Source of the DNA: Micrasema longulum
Taxonomy: Eukaryota; Arthropoda; Insecta; Trichoptera; Brachycentridae
DNA length: 64,000 nt
Direction of reading: 5' to 3'
NCBI GenBank assembly: GCA_022494885.1
Contig: JAGVSM010002872.1
Location: 163,567-227,566, forward strand
A program made the position numbers and the translations under genes. Positions 33,750 through 44,309 of the stretch are shown piece after piece. How positions within the stretch are numbered: position 1 is the stretch's first letter; every line of letters begins with the position of its first letter. The notes beneath the pieces are model-generated. The model saw nothing but the letters and a program-made list of their open reading frames with translations. It had not been told where the DNA came from and did not search any database.

Positions 33750-34215
33750 TAAATAAATATTGAGTTAATATTGAGTTAACAACACGAGTCAATCAGTCAT
33801 CAATGAAAGTCTGATCAACTTCTATAAACTTCATCTTCCATTAATTAAATCTGTTTCGCGAGAACAGAACTATTTGTCTTGCGGTGCTACCGATTCACAC
33901 GTTTTAACTGGAAAACTTTTTCAGGTGCTAAAACCGAAAATGTTTTGTACGTCAACACATTAAAAGTTTATATACAGGAACTGCTAAACAGGGGTGTGAT
34001 AACTTTTTTTTTAGATAAAAATTTGCCCAATTTACACCCATACAACCGCTTGTTTTCAATATAGGTAAGAGTAAATTAATTTTTTAATTTGTAATTTATC
34101 ACATTTACATTTTAATAATTTTACGCACCTATATTTATTCCCGTCAACGCAGCTTTATTACAGAGATTTATCCCTTTGAGTATGCAACACAAACAAACAC
34201 TGATATTAAAAATAA
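33750..34215. other. Non-coding stretch, nothing recognised
   Basis: A 61-codon open frame at 33879-34064 has no family features. Confidence 0.45.
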
Positions 34216-34221
34216 AACAAT

Positions 34222-34385
34222 TGTCGGCCTCGTGGTGCAGTGGTCAGCGCGTTTGTCTAGTAAGCTAGAGGTCTCGGTTTCTATTTCCGACATGGTTGAC
34301 ATGAAATATTTCGGCGTTTTTACACTATAATATTTTATGGTCCCTGGACTGGCACCGGAAGCGTAAGACTTATCTTCCAATACAG
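34222..34385 (+). mobile_element. SINE family 1, plus-strand copy, tail missing
   Basis: GGCCTCGTGGTGCAGTGGTC with decayed B-box CTCGGTTTCTATTTCCGAC, then CCCTGGACTGGCACCGGAAG and GCGTAAGACT. It ends about there, so the distal CTATGCACC block is absent. Confidence 0.75.
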
Positions 34386-34544
34386 AGCCCTTTAGACCAA
34401 AAAATAATTAACTTTTGTGTATTTTTATTTATTTCACTTTTTTTTCTTTCGACGGTTAGCCTATTTATAATACGTAAGACCTTATTATTGAGGTCAATTA
34501 GAACCCATTGTAAAACGGATTGTTTTAATTACCAATTAAAATGC

Positions 34545-34680
34545 TTACTATTCCATATTCCCTTCTTAAAAATATTCTCCCTCTCTGCTGCAACACATAG
34601 ATTAAAATAACTCCCTCGGAAAGACAAACATTTAAACATACTCTAAGCATTGTTATTTTAATTCCATTTTTTTTCAAGTT
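34545..34680. mobile_element. MITE-A end fragment
   Basis: CCATATTCCCTTCTTAAAAA, TCCCTCTCTGCTGCAACA and ACATACTCTAAGCATTG are the inverted terminal and outer blocks of the family. Confidence 0.5.
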
Positions 34681-34899
34681 TATTTTCTACTGCGTTATGA
34701 ATTTTAAGTATTTTACAGAGCATTAAAATATTGTACACATGTAAGTGCCAGTCATTAAACTAATTAGCTTTTTTTGTTTGTGTTACACAAATTTTAATAT
34801 TTTATCTGAAAACTTTATGTTAAACACAAAACCTCACAGAGTGTTATTTAATATTTGAAATCAAAATGTTTAAAAAAAATACTTTTTTTCAAAATGCTC

Positions 34900-35600
34900 A
34901 TTGTAATTGCCCAATACTGGATATGACAGACAATGTCAAATACTTAGGAGTTATTATTGATATAAATTTTAAGTAGAAACAGCAGATTGAAAATATTACT
35001 AATTAGCTTAAGAGACTAACGTTTAAATTCAAAACAATTCGAAACATATTATAGTACAGAAACTTTTAAAAATTTATGTTTCATTGTGCCAATTAATTTT
35101 GGAGTACGGTAGATTCGGTTGGGGTGGTGCGAGTGACACAGTTTTAAATAGTGTATTTGTTGCACAAAAATCCATAATTAAAATAATACTTAGATTCCCG
35201 ATACAGACAATTACTGAAGAAATATTCCATAAATCACAACTTATGACACCAAACCAATTATACGCTAAAACAATACTCACTTATAGATTTAAAAACAACT
35301 CTTACTCTTATGAAAGACATAACCTCCACAATACATCACATACAAATAATATAATCACTCGATCCTCAACACATAGACAACTTAAACAAATACAAACTAA
35401 AATCACTTTTGAACAAAGGGATTTTGAGTGTTATTCAATTAAAATCAATAATCTACTATCTATCTATCTATTAAAATAATTAGTAACGAGAAAATGTTTA
35501 AAAAGGCTATAAAAAAATGGAAAGTGGAGCTAGGTAGAAGTAAAATGGATTGTCTCATTTGTCTAAACCAATATTGAATCAACTGCTACTGTATAGTTTA
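34900..35600 (+). pseudogene. LINE reverse transcriptase C-terminal relic
   Basis: MTDNVKYLGVIID (about 34922-34960) is followed by a nonsense codon. 35084-35479 then encodes LEYGRFGWGGASDT, VFVAQKSIIKIIL and LMTPNQLYAKTILTY. YLGV..D, (L)EYG...WG and (Q)..iikii. are hallmarks of the post-RT region of RTE-3/CR1-like proteins. Downstream FKKAIKKWKVELG before a stop is likely the C-terminus. The FADD-containing core is absent. Confidence 0.75.
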
Positions 35601-35609
35601 TGTTAGGTT

Positions 35610-36480
35610 TTTGTTATTTTCATTGTGTGTTTTGTAATATAAATAATATTGATGTACATAAATACCTTGTTTTTTAAACCGTCTAAATATTTGTTAATTA
35701 TCTTCGTTTTTTTAAGTTAGTGTTCTTTGTTTATTCTCAAATGTAATTTATGAAAATATATTGTTAAGTGTTTGTGTATTGTTTCCCTTATCTAACAGCA
35801 ACTTAAGAAATCTTTAAACAAACTAAACAATTAATTCTAACTGAATTCTTCCAACTAGAATCTCTAAAATGTATTTTAAAATTAGCCACAGGTAAAAAAG
35901 TACTGAGAATATATAACATGGTGCGTCAATACTGTAGCCTATTTATAGGCTAAAAATAAACAAAAGACGACGATAATCGAACGAACCAATTATCACAAGT
36001 ATAAAATTATAATTCCATCCATCAGTCGCCCCATGACGTTACTGTTATATGTATCAAAAGCATAAATCCTTTTCGAAAATGTACCTAGATAGATATGTAT
36101 ATTTTTAAAAATAACAAAAATAGTTCTTTTGGCCAAGGTAAATTTTACAAAAGAAAAAATACTGTGCCAACCCTGTGTGGTGTCTGTTTCATCTGTCATT
36201 GATAAATGATGAAATTTGAGAGGTAACAAAAGTTGGACTTGGGCAAAACAGGAACATTCAGTCATTTAGCCTTCCCCGCATTAACAGTTTTAGTTCATAA
36301 AAAAACACAAAAAATGTTTCCCTTAATTACTAGAATACGTTTTATGTACTCGTATTTTTAACATTCTTGGTGTGAACAGTTCACGACCTTATAATATTCA
36401 TTCTGTTCTAATTATTTGTTGGTTATAATGGAAATCGATTTCACGTTAATAAATTAATTAATTAGTATCGTTCCCTAATA
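35610..36480. other. AT-rich non-coding stretch
   Basis: The first 100 bp may be 3' UTR of the LINE relic. A 90-codon minus-strand frame at 35993-36265 has no family features. Confidence 0.4.
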
Positions 36481-36483
36481 CTT

Positions 36484-36640
36484 ACAAAACGGTGCGTAGG
36501 GGACTGAATTGGTACACCAATTGTTATAGCATAAAATACTAAAGTAATGGTGCGTAGGACATTGAATTAGTAGACCAATATTGTGGCATATAATACTCAC
36601 CTAACGGTGCGTAGGAGACTGAATTGATAATATCAGCGCT
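36484..36640 (-). repeat. Three-unit minisatellite made from a SINE tail
   Basis: GGTGCGTAGG occurs at 36491, 36549 and 36606 (periods 58 and 57 bp), each followed by ga.tgaatt.gta.accaat. The unit equals the inverted distal end of SINE family 1 (compare 51607-51640). This is local tandem amplification of a SINE tail. Confidence 0.75.
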
Positions 36641-36649
36641 ATGATTTTT

Positions 36650-37240
36650 TTTTGTTTTGTAATTTTTAAATTACTCCGCCTGTGACGTCGCAAGTTCTCT
36701 GCTGTGTGTTTCCGGTAACCGGAAATGTATCACAACTTTGTGTTTTTGGTTGATCTAGTGACTCCGTTCAAAGTAGTTTATTTTTATCAAAATGTTAAGA
36801 GTTATTTTTTAAATTAAATGGCGTAATTTTTACCACGCGTAAGAAAAACTTTTTAAATGAAATTTTTCGTTGCACTGAACTTCATCATTATGTCGTAATC
36901 GATCTTAAAATCTTATTAGGAAAACGTACTTCTTTTTTTTAAACCTTTCGGGTTTGTTATTTGAAATTCTTGATGGTAGGTCCTTGTAATTTATTACAGA
37001 AATAAAATAATATTTACTGTTGTAATTATTTTATTTATTTTGGTTCACACAAAGCAAACAATACATATGACATTGGTATAATAATCACAAATTGTTATTT
37101 TCGATATTGTTCAACAATTATGTGTGAACACAGCATACACAAATAAAGAAAAAAAGTTTATAATAGATATTTTTTTTTATTGGCTAGCTTAAAATTGTGT
37201 TCCACTTTTTTACAACATTTACAAATATAAAATAATATCA
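36650..37240. other. Non-coding stretch, nothing recognised
   Basis: 36660-36740 is somewhat more complex (GGTAACCGGAAATG). Nothing else is supported. Confidence 0.45.
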
Positions 37241-37244
37241 AAAA

Positions 37245-37352
37245 TGTTCAAACGTTAGAAAATAGGCTGGATATCCTCCTAAGGAAAATATTTATATCTT
37301 AATTTTAGACGTTTTCCCTTCTCAAAAATGTTTTTCCGCTCTGTAGCAACAA
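37245..37352. mobile_element. MITE-A end fragment
   Basis: GGCTGGATATCCTCCTAAGG, then CCCTTCTCAAAAATGTTTTT and CCGCTCTGTAGCAACA. These are the outer and inner terminal blocks in inverted orientation. Confidence 0.5.
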
Positions 37353-37489
37353 ATTTAGATAAAATAGAATTTTTCTCGCGACAAAAAAAAACCTATATAA
37401 ATCAACTATAAACTAAAAAATATTTCATTTTCAGTAGTTTATTTAATAAGGGATATTATATATATATATATACGAATATATAGCATAAC

Positions 37490-38045
37490 TTGAAATAGAA
37501 AACTGTCTTATCGAGAACACATTGATAAAATTATAAACAAATCTTCCAAGCTTCTTGGTTTTATCAATAGAATGGCAACGGACTTTAAACATGTTAATAG
37601 TTACTAGTTCGACCCCAACAAGAATATGCTTCTCCAATTTGGTAAAGGACTCTTATTGACCAAATCCGAGTCTGTTCAATGGCGTTTTCTAAGGAAAGTG
37701 GCAAAGTCGCTCAAATTCCAAAATGATAATTATTTCTATTTTAAAATAGAGCAATCTGTCTTTATTTGAGAAACTTTAAATAGCGATATAAACCTTTTAT
37801 GCAATTTTAAAATACTTAAAGCTATAAGTGATGTCCCATCTCTATTGCTATCAATTTATTTTCATATTTTCAACCAGATCACCCACCAGAGGTCAAAATC
37901 TGTTTTTTATCAAATGTTCTAAGAGCAACATTTGTTTTTATGCTCCACTGTCCAGAATGTGCAGTTGAGTCAATTCTTTGAGATGGATCTTCCGGCTTTT
38001 CGTAGATCTCTTTATCGTTATACATTGTGAGATGAAGATGGATTA
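37490..38045 (+). pseudogene. LINE RT C-terminal relic (family L2x)
   Basis: Degraded codons give LSRTHIDKIINKSSKLLGFI, a frame change, then TLIDQIESVQWRFLRKVAK, NDNYFYFKIEQS, FKILKAISDVPSLLL and, near the end, MDLPAFRRSLYRY. The same landmarks (LGFINR, .ESVQHRF.RK, .GDYSY, DLP) occur at 45750-46340 and 61832-62340, so these three are one family. It carries frameshifts and stops. Confidence 0.75.
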
Positions 38046-38059
38046 GCATAGGATATTAA

Positions 38060-38485
38060 AATTTATTTCAACAGAGAGGGAAAACATTTTTGAGAAGGGA
38101 ATATGGAAGTATAGGCATTTACAGGGCTTAAGACCTGTCATTGGCTGGTTTAAGTGGCTACTTTACACAATGTGTAACATTCACTATTCTGCACATGATT
38201 GAACATCCACATCTCCTCAACTCTTCCATCTGTTGACTTTTGTGAAGTAAAAGAGTTAAAACCTTTATCACGTGGGTGAGATTTATCAAATCACTTACTA
38301 GGCAACGCCTGAAACCAATTTTCCAATTTTTATTCGTCTTCCTTTACCAGGTAGTTAATTAAACAATGTTTCAGTATGTCCAAATGCTTGCAGACTGGCC
38401 GGATTTCCTTCCTAGGGAGTTATTTATATACAAATTTATTTCAACAGAGAGAAAAAACATTTTTGAGAAGGATTGTTACATACTT
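38060..38485. mobile_element. MITE-A, longest copy, with terminal block repeated
   Basis: TTTCAACAGAGAGGGAAAAC (38065) recurs as TTTCAACAGAGAGAAAAAAC (38439), bracketing the complete set of internal blocks: GGGCTTAAGACCTGTCATTG, TTTACACAATGTGTAA, GTAAAAGAGTTAAAACC, CAACGCCTGAAACCAATT, AGTATGTCCAAATGC and CCTAGGGAGTT. It is directly adjacent to the LINE relic at 37490-38045. Confidence 0.65.
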
Positions 38486-38489
38486 AAAC

Positions 38490-39145
38490 ATTTTAGCATA
38501 GATTAGCTGAAAGTCTTATATGTTGATCGCGTTTATGAATATTTGTCATATTATTATTGTATTGCCCTTGTTTGTCTTTGCTACATAGTTTTATGTTATT
38601 TTTGTTCAGTTTCATATGTTTTTCAAACATATGTTTTTTTCATATAATTTTAGTAATTTGTTAAGGCCATGTTTATAATAAATAAACCAAATAAAAGAAC
38701 AGTGATACTCAAATCGACAAACTCGAAATAACAAGTGACCAGTTTCATCGCTTTCGCGACATCTTCAAGACTGGTATCTTCATTTTAAAATTAATTTTAT
38801 TTATACAAAAAACACTATGGATAAAAAATTCAAAATCGAAAAAATATTTTTTCATGATAAATCTTTTTACAAAGAGTTTAATATAGGTACATACTAAAAT
38901 TTGTACTCTTTTTTCCATAATACTCGTATTTAATAAAATTGTCATAAAATAATAATCGCAATCCTTGTTGAAATAAGTTTATCGGATAAATAATTTAGAG
39001 AGTTTCACGGGTATCTGGACGTACTATAGATAATTTATGAAGCGCCATTTCCGTAATTTAACACCTCAAGGACACTTTACAAAGTAATTTTATTAAGAAA
39101 TAAATTTAATTTTAACTTTTTGAATCTGTAATTTAAGCAAAACAA
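38490..39145. other. AT-rich non-coding stretch, nothing recognised
   Basis: Its first 190 bp (TTTGTCTTTGCTACATAG, TAAATAAACC) resembles the 3' UTR seen at 61650-61760 in inverted orientation, so it may be the displaced tail of the 37490 LINE copy, split by the MITE-A insertion. Confidence 0.4.
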
Positions 39146-39149
39146 TTTA

Positions 39150-39499
39150 CTTTGTTATTTATTACATGTCACGCATTCAGTCAAATGATTTGGAGAACAA
39201 GTGGGTTTTAAGTTTTTTCGAAACATCACTTTATTCTCACAGCCTCGCACCTCTGCTGGGAGAGCATTCCGTAGGGCCTGCGACTGCAAATGCGCGTTTG
39301 CTGAATTTAGTGCGCTGTTTGCGTAGAGGCATGGTAACTTTTAGTCTTGAGGTAGATGTAGCTGATGTAAGAGTCAGGCGTCTGTCAGCTTGTTCATCTG
39401 GAATTCAAAGTTCCCTTGAAGCAGAGTTGTGCAGTAACTTATACATAAGCCAATAGAGTTTATATTTCACTCTCTGTGGAAAACGTAGCCAGTGTGATT
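39150..39499 (-). pseudogene. LINE C-terminal relic, distal part
   Basis: On the minus strand it encodes SHWLRFPQRVKYKLYWLMYK, then (after frameshifts) LKVTMPLRKQRTKFSKRAFA, VAGPT.C and a final LKTHLFSKSFD. This is the CR1-type C-terminal order (HWLP...R, YK....K.LH, ...R...GP..WN.LP, FK..LKT.LF). It is separated from its proximal part (40171-40350) by the FB-like element. Confidence 0.85.
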
Positions 39500-39509
39500 C
39501 TGGAAGCAG

Positions 39510-40161
39510 CGTGTCCGGAAATTTGTTCGCCAACAGTTGTTCACAAGACATTTGTTCGCGGGCTTTTCTTCGCAGCGACAATTCACCGCAAGCGACTTGA
39601 AAAAGACAAAAAATGTTTTCCTAAAAATGATGACGTTCTATCCACTTTGTCTACCTTTTCAAGAAACATTAAATTCAGTATTAAATATTTTCAAAAAAAA
39701 TTATCTCACAAGAAACCGGCGCGCGAAGAGGAAAAAAATTGGTATGTATTAAATAAATAAAAAAGTTTGTAAAATTTGGAAAAATTGTGGTCTATCCTCT
39801 CTGCCTACCGCTTAGAGTAGTTTGCGTAGTGGTGTACTGATAAGTCGTTTTATCATTTCAGCCAAGGTATTCGGAATCTACCCTTTCATGATTTGTACCT
39901 TTTTACTTGAATGCGTTTGGAACGAAATATTAAAGCCAAACTGGAGTCCTCCGTTTTTGGTCAAAAGTAATCCATTGATTAAATATTTCGTGAACAAGTG
40001 CATTTGCGATTAAATGTTTAACGTACAAATATCAAAGCGAATAAATGTTCGGCGAAGAAGTGCTGTGGCGAACAAGTCACTGGCGGTGAATTGTCTCTGC
40101 GAATAAAAGCCCGCGAACAAATGTCTTGCAAACAACTGTTGGCGAACAAATTTCCGGGAAC
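39510..40161. mobile_element. Foldback (FB)-like element with sub-repeat arms
   Basis: The left arm (39510-39600) and right arm (about 40075-40161) are inverted copies (CCGGAAATTTGTTCGCC...). The right arm extends to about 39975 as a run of about eleven 14-17 bp units related to GCGAACAAATGTCTTG. The flanks CTGGAAGCAG and CCAGAAGTAG look like a diverged 9-10 bp target duplication. Sub-repeated inverted arms plus a 9-bp duplication are features of Drosophila FB (MULE-related) elements. The middle (about 39610-39970) has no recognised gene. Confidence 0.75.
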
Positions 40162-40170
40162 CCAGAAGTA

Positions 40171-40350
40171 GTGGGGTAATATGACTGAACTTAGAGATTC
40201 CAAAAATAAGTATCGCTGCGGCATTCAATACAGACTGTAGGCAAGTCATTTTGTTCATTGGTAGAACTGCGTAGATACCATTACAATGGTTGACTCTAGA
40301 CACCACAAATATTATGTTGTATACATTGTTTTTTACTAGTTTAAAAATCA
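40171..40350 (-). pseudogene. LINE C-terminal relic, proximal part
   Basis: Minus-strand translation includes CNGIYAVLPMNKMTCLQSVL, then NAAAILIFGISKFSHITPLL, the classic (C)..Y.GLP....LQ.V.NAAARLI.G.....HITPLL block of CR1-like LINEs. The frame runs into the FB-like element exactly after HITPLL and resumes beyond it with SHWLRFPQR, so the element interrupted this copy. Confidence 0.85.
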
Positions 40351-40389
40351 TAAAAATTTTAGTAATTTTTTTATCTAAATCGTTTCAAG

Positions 40390-40770
40390 ATCAATTGACG
40401 TGTCATTTCGAGGTGTAAATGTAAAAAAACGAAAACTGCACGTAATTAAGCAACGAATTTTCAACAAGCAATGGCATTATTTTCGCCAAGCAAGGATTGT
40501 TCTGTACGCCAAACCTTTCCACGTTTGGAGCGCGAGCGGGCTAAGGGAGATGCGACCTACAACCTACATAGGTTACGAACATCATTTCCTATGTCAGATA
40601 ATCCGCTTGAAATATGAGCCGCTCTAACGACGGCTAAAATAAAATTATGTACTTCAGTTTTCAACACATAAGTTTAGTCCGCAGCAACAACGAAAAGGGA
40701 AAGTTGCTCCCTATCACGGAACCTGCTCGTTTACAGGGACATTTTGGGAAATTAAATTTAAAAAATGTGA
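40390..40770. other. Higher-complexity island, possible conserved element
   Basis: Examples of the content are CGTAATTAAGCAACGAATTT, GGCATTATTTTCGCC and GAGCGCGAGCGGGC, with several homeodomain-like TAATTA words. There are no transposon features, and a 75-codon frame is unrecognised. It is a regulatory candidate by composition only. Confidence 0.3.
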
Positions 40771-40779
40771 TCTTTTTGT

Positions 40780-41390
40780 TCGGTGAAAAATGTGGAAATC
40801 GGAAATATGGTTTATGTATAGAATGATGTCTGGCATTTTTTTTTTTTTAAGTTTTGTTTATTTTAACGAATAAGTATCATACATTATTGTATTTTATAGT
40901 TCCCGCAAAGTCGAAGCTTATCTGCGGGTTATATTACATTATATATTTTTTTAATTTATAAAAGGTAAGTACATAGTTTAATAATAAATGAAGAATTAAA
41001 TATATTTATGTATAAGGATATAAGTTTCACTTGCAGTTTTTGACTAATTTTTTTTATGAATGTAAGTTTTTTTCCTCACGATTTTCAGCTGGTATTAAAT
41101 TTTTCAGTTTTGATACTACACTCCCCATTGTTCTATCTCCAAAGTAGTTCTTCTGTCATGGCACCGTCAGCTGCTGTGCTGATACTTGTCGGGTCACGAT
41201 CTGGTGGGTTACTTTGGATTTAAAACTGCAAATTAGGAAATGATCTGTCACTATCTTAAACTGACACTGTTCGTTAGTTGGCAAAAGGTTAACATAATCA
41301 AATCATATTTAATAGTAGTTCAATCATCCGTTACATTAAGTCCAGTGTCTAGAAACAACGAAATATTGCAGTGCAGAACCACATTTTAAT
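40780..41390. other. AT-rich non-coding stretch, nothing recognised
   Basis: No feature can be supported. Confidence 0.5.
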
Positions 41391-41394
41391 TCAT

Positions 41395-41580
41395 ATTTCA
41401 TGTTCACCCTGCCGGGAATCGAACTCAAGCGGAATTATTATAATTTCGATTCCTTATTCAAGATTTTGACCTGAAAGCATCCATTGAGTCGAAAAAACTA
41501 GTCGTTGGGTTCTGGTTCTATTTTACTAACAAAACCGTATTCTTAATCCGCCTGAACACAGATTTGGGATTCACTGTATT
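41395..41580 (-). mobile_element. SINE family 5, copy 1
   Basis: An inverted B-box-like CCGGGAATCGAACTC is followed by ATTGAGTCGAAAAAACTAG, GGGTTCTGGTTCTATTTTAC and TAATCCGCCTGAACAC. These occur in the same order at 53415-53600 and, in part, at 31040-31140. The A-box side is replaced by AT-rich sequence. Confidence 0.5.
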
Positions 41581-41899
41581 AATTTATTTTTATAAATATA
41601 TCAAATTGAAAAAAAATACTGTTTTTATTGCATTTCCCTGACTTTAAAATTTTAATTTTAATTTTTCTTTTTTTTCTGAACACTGAGTTTTAAAATAAAA
41701 AAACAATAATACTTCATTGTTTTCATCGTATAAATAGCATAATTCAAGAAGGAAAAGTTGTAAAACTTTACTTAATAAATTCAGGGATCGAAGCGTTAAC
41801 TTAAACCGACATTAAAAACTCTTTCCTTTGTTTCAAATGAATCTAATTCCATGTATAATCCTATTTTCTTACCTAGGTTTTACATGCATTATCCCTAAA

Positions 41900-42015
41900 G
41901 GAAGAGTTACATTGCTACGCCGTGTTGTGAACCGGTGTGCTGAGGAGGGCGCGTACCACTTCTGTGTAATGTATATGGTTCAAATCACGTTGATTTCGCG
42001 TGGTGTGTCGTAGAG
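41900..42015 (+). mobile_element. Possible tRNA-derived repeat, single copy
   Basis: GGTTCAAATCACG resembles a B-box and CCGTGTTGTGAACCGG a diverged A-box region, with flanking CTACGCCGTG/CGCGTGGTGTGTCGTAG pairing partially. No second copy is visible, so this is weak. Confidence 0.2.
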
Positions 42016-42279
42016 CCGCGATTTCATAATTTTCTTAATATCAACATTTAAATAAAAATAAAAATTTAAAATAACTTTCTTATAAATAACTCATTCGTTA
42101 ATTTGTTTTTGGAAAATCCTTCAAATCGATCTAGTTTAATTTTCAGCTTAGGATTCTACAATTAAGTTAGTAAAATATGTTCGTTTTATAAACATGGAAT
42201 GAAATCATAAAATACGATAAATTTAATATGTTGTGTTGATAACATGTTTTGAGCGTATTTTAACATATACACGGTGGAG

Positions 42280-42665
42280 TTTTCAGGTATTGAAGTAATG
42301 GTGAAAATGCGGAAGCACCGTTTGAATGAAATTACAGTGCATTTCCGTTTTCGCTTGATAAAATACTACATCGAGGTTCTAAAATATGATTAAAAAAGGA
42401 TCCATGATTTAGTTCCCACCGCAAATTTTTCTGTTAACTCAGGTAACCTAATATAGTGTCTTCTTCCGGCACGCTTGCCGGTCTTCTCTTTACAGCCCCG
42501 ACTGAAAGTACAGAAAATATTACGGAGGCCTCTCGCTTGGGTAAAACGAGAAAATGGGGTGTTTCCGGCAGCGTTTCACGTTCAGGAAACCCCATTATTT
42601 TATTGCCCCGTTTTCTTTAAAGTTATCTTTTGCGTTTCTCTTTTCAATGATCTGTAGATAATTTT
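42280..42665. other. Higher-complexity island, possible conserved element
   Basis: It includes GAAATTACAGTGCATTTCCG, CTTCCGGCACGCTTGCCGGTC (hairpin CCGGCA...TGCCGG) and GTTTCCGGCAGCGTTTC, with a polypyrimidine-AG and coding-length frames but no recognisable protein. It may be regulatory or, less likely, exonic. Confidence 0.3.
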
Positions 42666-42669
42666 ACTA

Positions 42670-43225
42670 CTTACACTGCGCTCATTCGATAAATATCCTA
42701 GTAGTTTAGTGTTCATACATCTTATAAAAATTAAAGATTATAAAAATCATCTTTAAATTATGATGTATTTCTCTTTTTGGTATATTGATACGTCTATCCT
42801 TGTCTCTTATTGTCCTCTACTAACATTAAAAAATTAATTACAATTTAATGCTGATTTTTGTAAATATGCTGAGTTTGTTAAATAATGTGTTGGTAGTAAT
42901 ATAATATTTCGAAAACATTCTACAAGTATGCTGTATTATTTTGCGAAGTTTTCAATTACATATATATATAGAATTACTTGTCTTGGTAAAATTTTCATTT
43001 TATGATTAGTTTCTGATAAATATTGATGAAGCTGATTCCTGAAAATTTTGTTTACTTTACAGAAATTCATGATATCATATTTGTATAAAGTATTGTTGAA
43101 AGTACTAACCAAGTGGACACCCGTAGAGATGACTACAGGCATCGAGTTTGTTCAGTGAAACGTTCTGTAAGACTGGATAAATGCCTTTATCTAGACTCAA
43201 TAATTGCAACTGCGGGACGAAGTGC
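42670..43225. other. AT-rich non-coding stretch, nothing recognised
   Basis: No feature can be supported. Confidence 0.5.
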
Positions 43226-43229
43226 TTGA

Positions 43230-43605
43230 AGAAACGACGTACGGAAACTTTTTTTAAATCACGCCTAAGATCTGTGGTAAGCGCCCGATCACCTTAAGAA
43301 CTCTAAAAAACTCTAATGGAGCGATTGAATCGGACACAGACCGCATAAAGGAAATATGCCGTGATCATTTACAGAGAGTACTCAATCAACTCCTCCTCCT
43401 TCCATTCTCGATATTTCCATGGAGGTTGGATAAAGCATCCCGTGGACATTCAACATTCCTGACGGTTCTCGGACACTCTCTAAATTAAAAATGGCCGTGT
43501 CATACTTGAAAACTGGAACGGTACCAGAAGTTGATTATATACACACGGGATTTCTCAAAAGCAGCATCACAGGCATTGGACCTTTGCACCAACTTGCGAC
43601 CTCTT
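43230..43605 (+). pseudogene. LINE fragment, region before the RT domain
   Basis: Frame from 43297 gives RTLKNSNGAIESDTDRIKEI and CRDHLQRVLNQL, matching the LINE linker ahead of the RT fingers (L....G....d...i...w..hF..LL). After a frameshift, KMAVSYLKTGTVPEVDYIH resembles the A..kLK.gKA.G.D.I block. The segment is truncated on both sides and ends in a pyrimidine-rich tract. Confidence 0.6.
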
Positions 43606-43637
43606 CTTCCTTCTTTCTTCCTTCTTCTTCCTCTCTC

Positions 43638-43668
43638 TTGTTCCTATACTTATGAAGTATAGGAACAA
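43638..43668. repeat. Perfect 14-bp-arm hairpin
   Basis: TTGTTCCTATACTT (43638-43651), loop ATG, AAGTATAGGAACAA (43655-43668). It is located between a (CTT)n-like pyrimidine tract and a LINE relic on the other strand. The function is unknown. Confidence 0.7.
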
Positions 43669-43699
43669 AAAAGGTACTCTGTTGTTAATAATTATATTT

Positions 43700-44115
43700 T
43701 TTACGCCTTTCAAAAAGTTCGTCTAAGTCTTCTGTTTAGTTTTGTCTGGTAGTTTGTTGTATAATTTCAGACCCTGATTTATTAGTTTCGATTGTCCTAG
43801 TGTTATTTTGGATTTTTTTGATATTTGTTGATATTCTTGTATTATGTCCATGTTTATTACAATTTCTAGTTCTTTACCTACAATAATAATAATAATAATG
43901 TCAGAAACTAACTTATGAATAAATTTTAAAGATTCTATTTGAAAAAGTTCATTCATATTTAATTGTTTAGTTTTTTTTCAAGAGTTCTTTAGTTGGTGTT
44001 AGATAAAAGAGTTCATATTCTATTTCAATATTTTATATTGCTGTCGTTGTAGTCTGTTTATGTTATTTTAGTTTCTTGTTCCCCATAGTTGTTGCATATA
44101 ACATATTTTTGATTT
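43700..44115 (-). pseudogene. LINE C-terminal relic, another family
   Basis: Minus-strand codons include CNNYGEQETKIT (about 44090), LNRLQRQQYKILKIEYELF, YLTPTKELLKK, then MNELFQIESLKFIHKLV (from 43956) and a final GLKLYNKLPDKTK. This is the usual WG......L..LQ.k.lkii....y..pT..l......l.l..l........k....LYN.LP order of Jockey/CR1-type ends. Frameshifts at about 44050-43990. Confidence 0.75.
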
Positions 44116-44309
44116 GACATAGGTTTCATACATAAGAATTGTTTCCGTTTTCAGAAAATAATAAATTATTTTTGAAAAAAGACTTGAAAATGTTGTTGTT
44201 TTGCTAATTAAATTATAAATGTAAACTGTCTATGTTAATTGTCTGTCTATTTTTAATAATAATAAATTATTTTGATATTTTATTTTAATACTCTATTTAT
44301 AGCCTTATA

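Noticed and set aside
40010..40224. Open frames over the FB-like right arm
   Set aside because: They arise from repeated GCGAACAAAT units and run from LINE codons into the element; not genes of their own.
43638..43668. Similarity of the hairpin to the yeast FRT site (GTATAGGAAC arms)
   Set aside because: The spacer is 7 bp instead of 8, the core differs, and no recombinase gene is present. The likeness is most likely coincidence.
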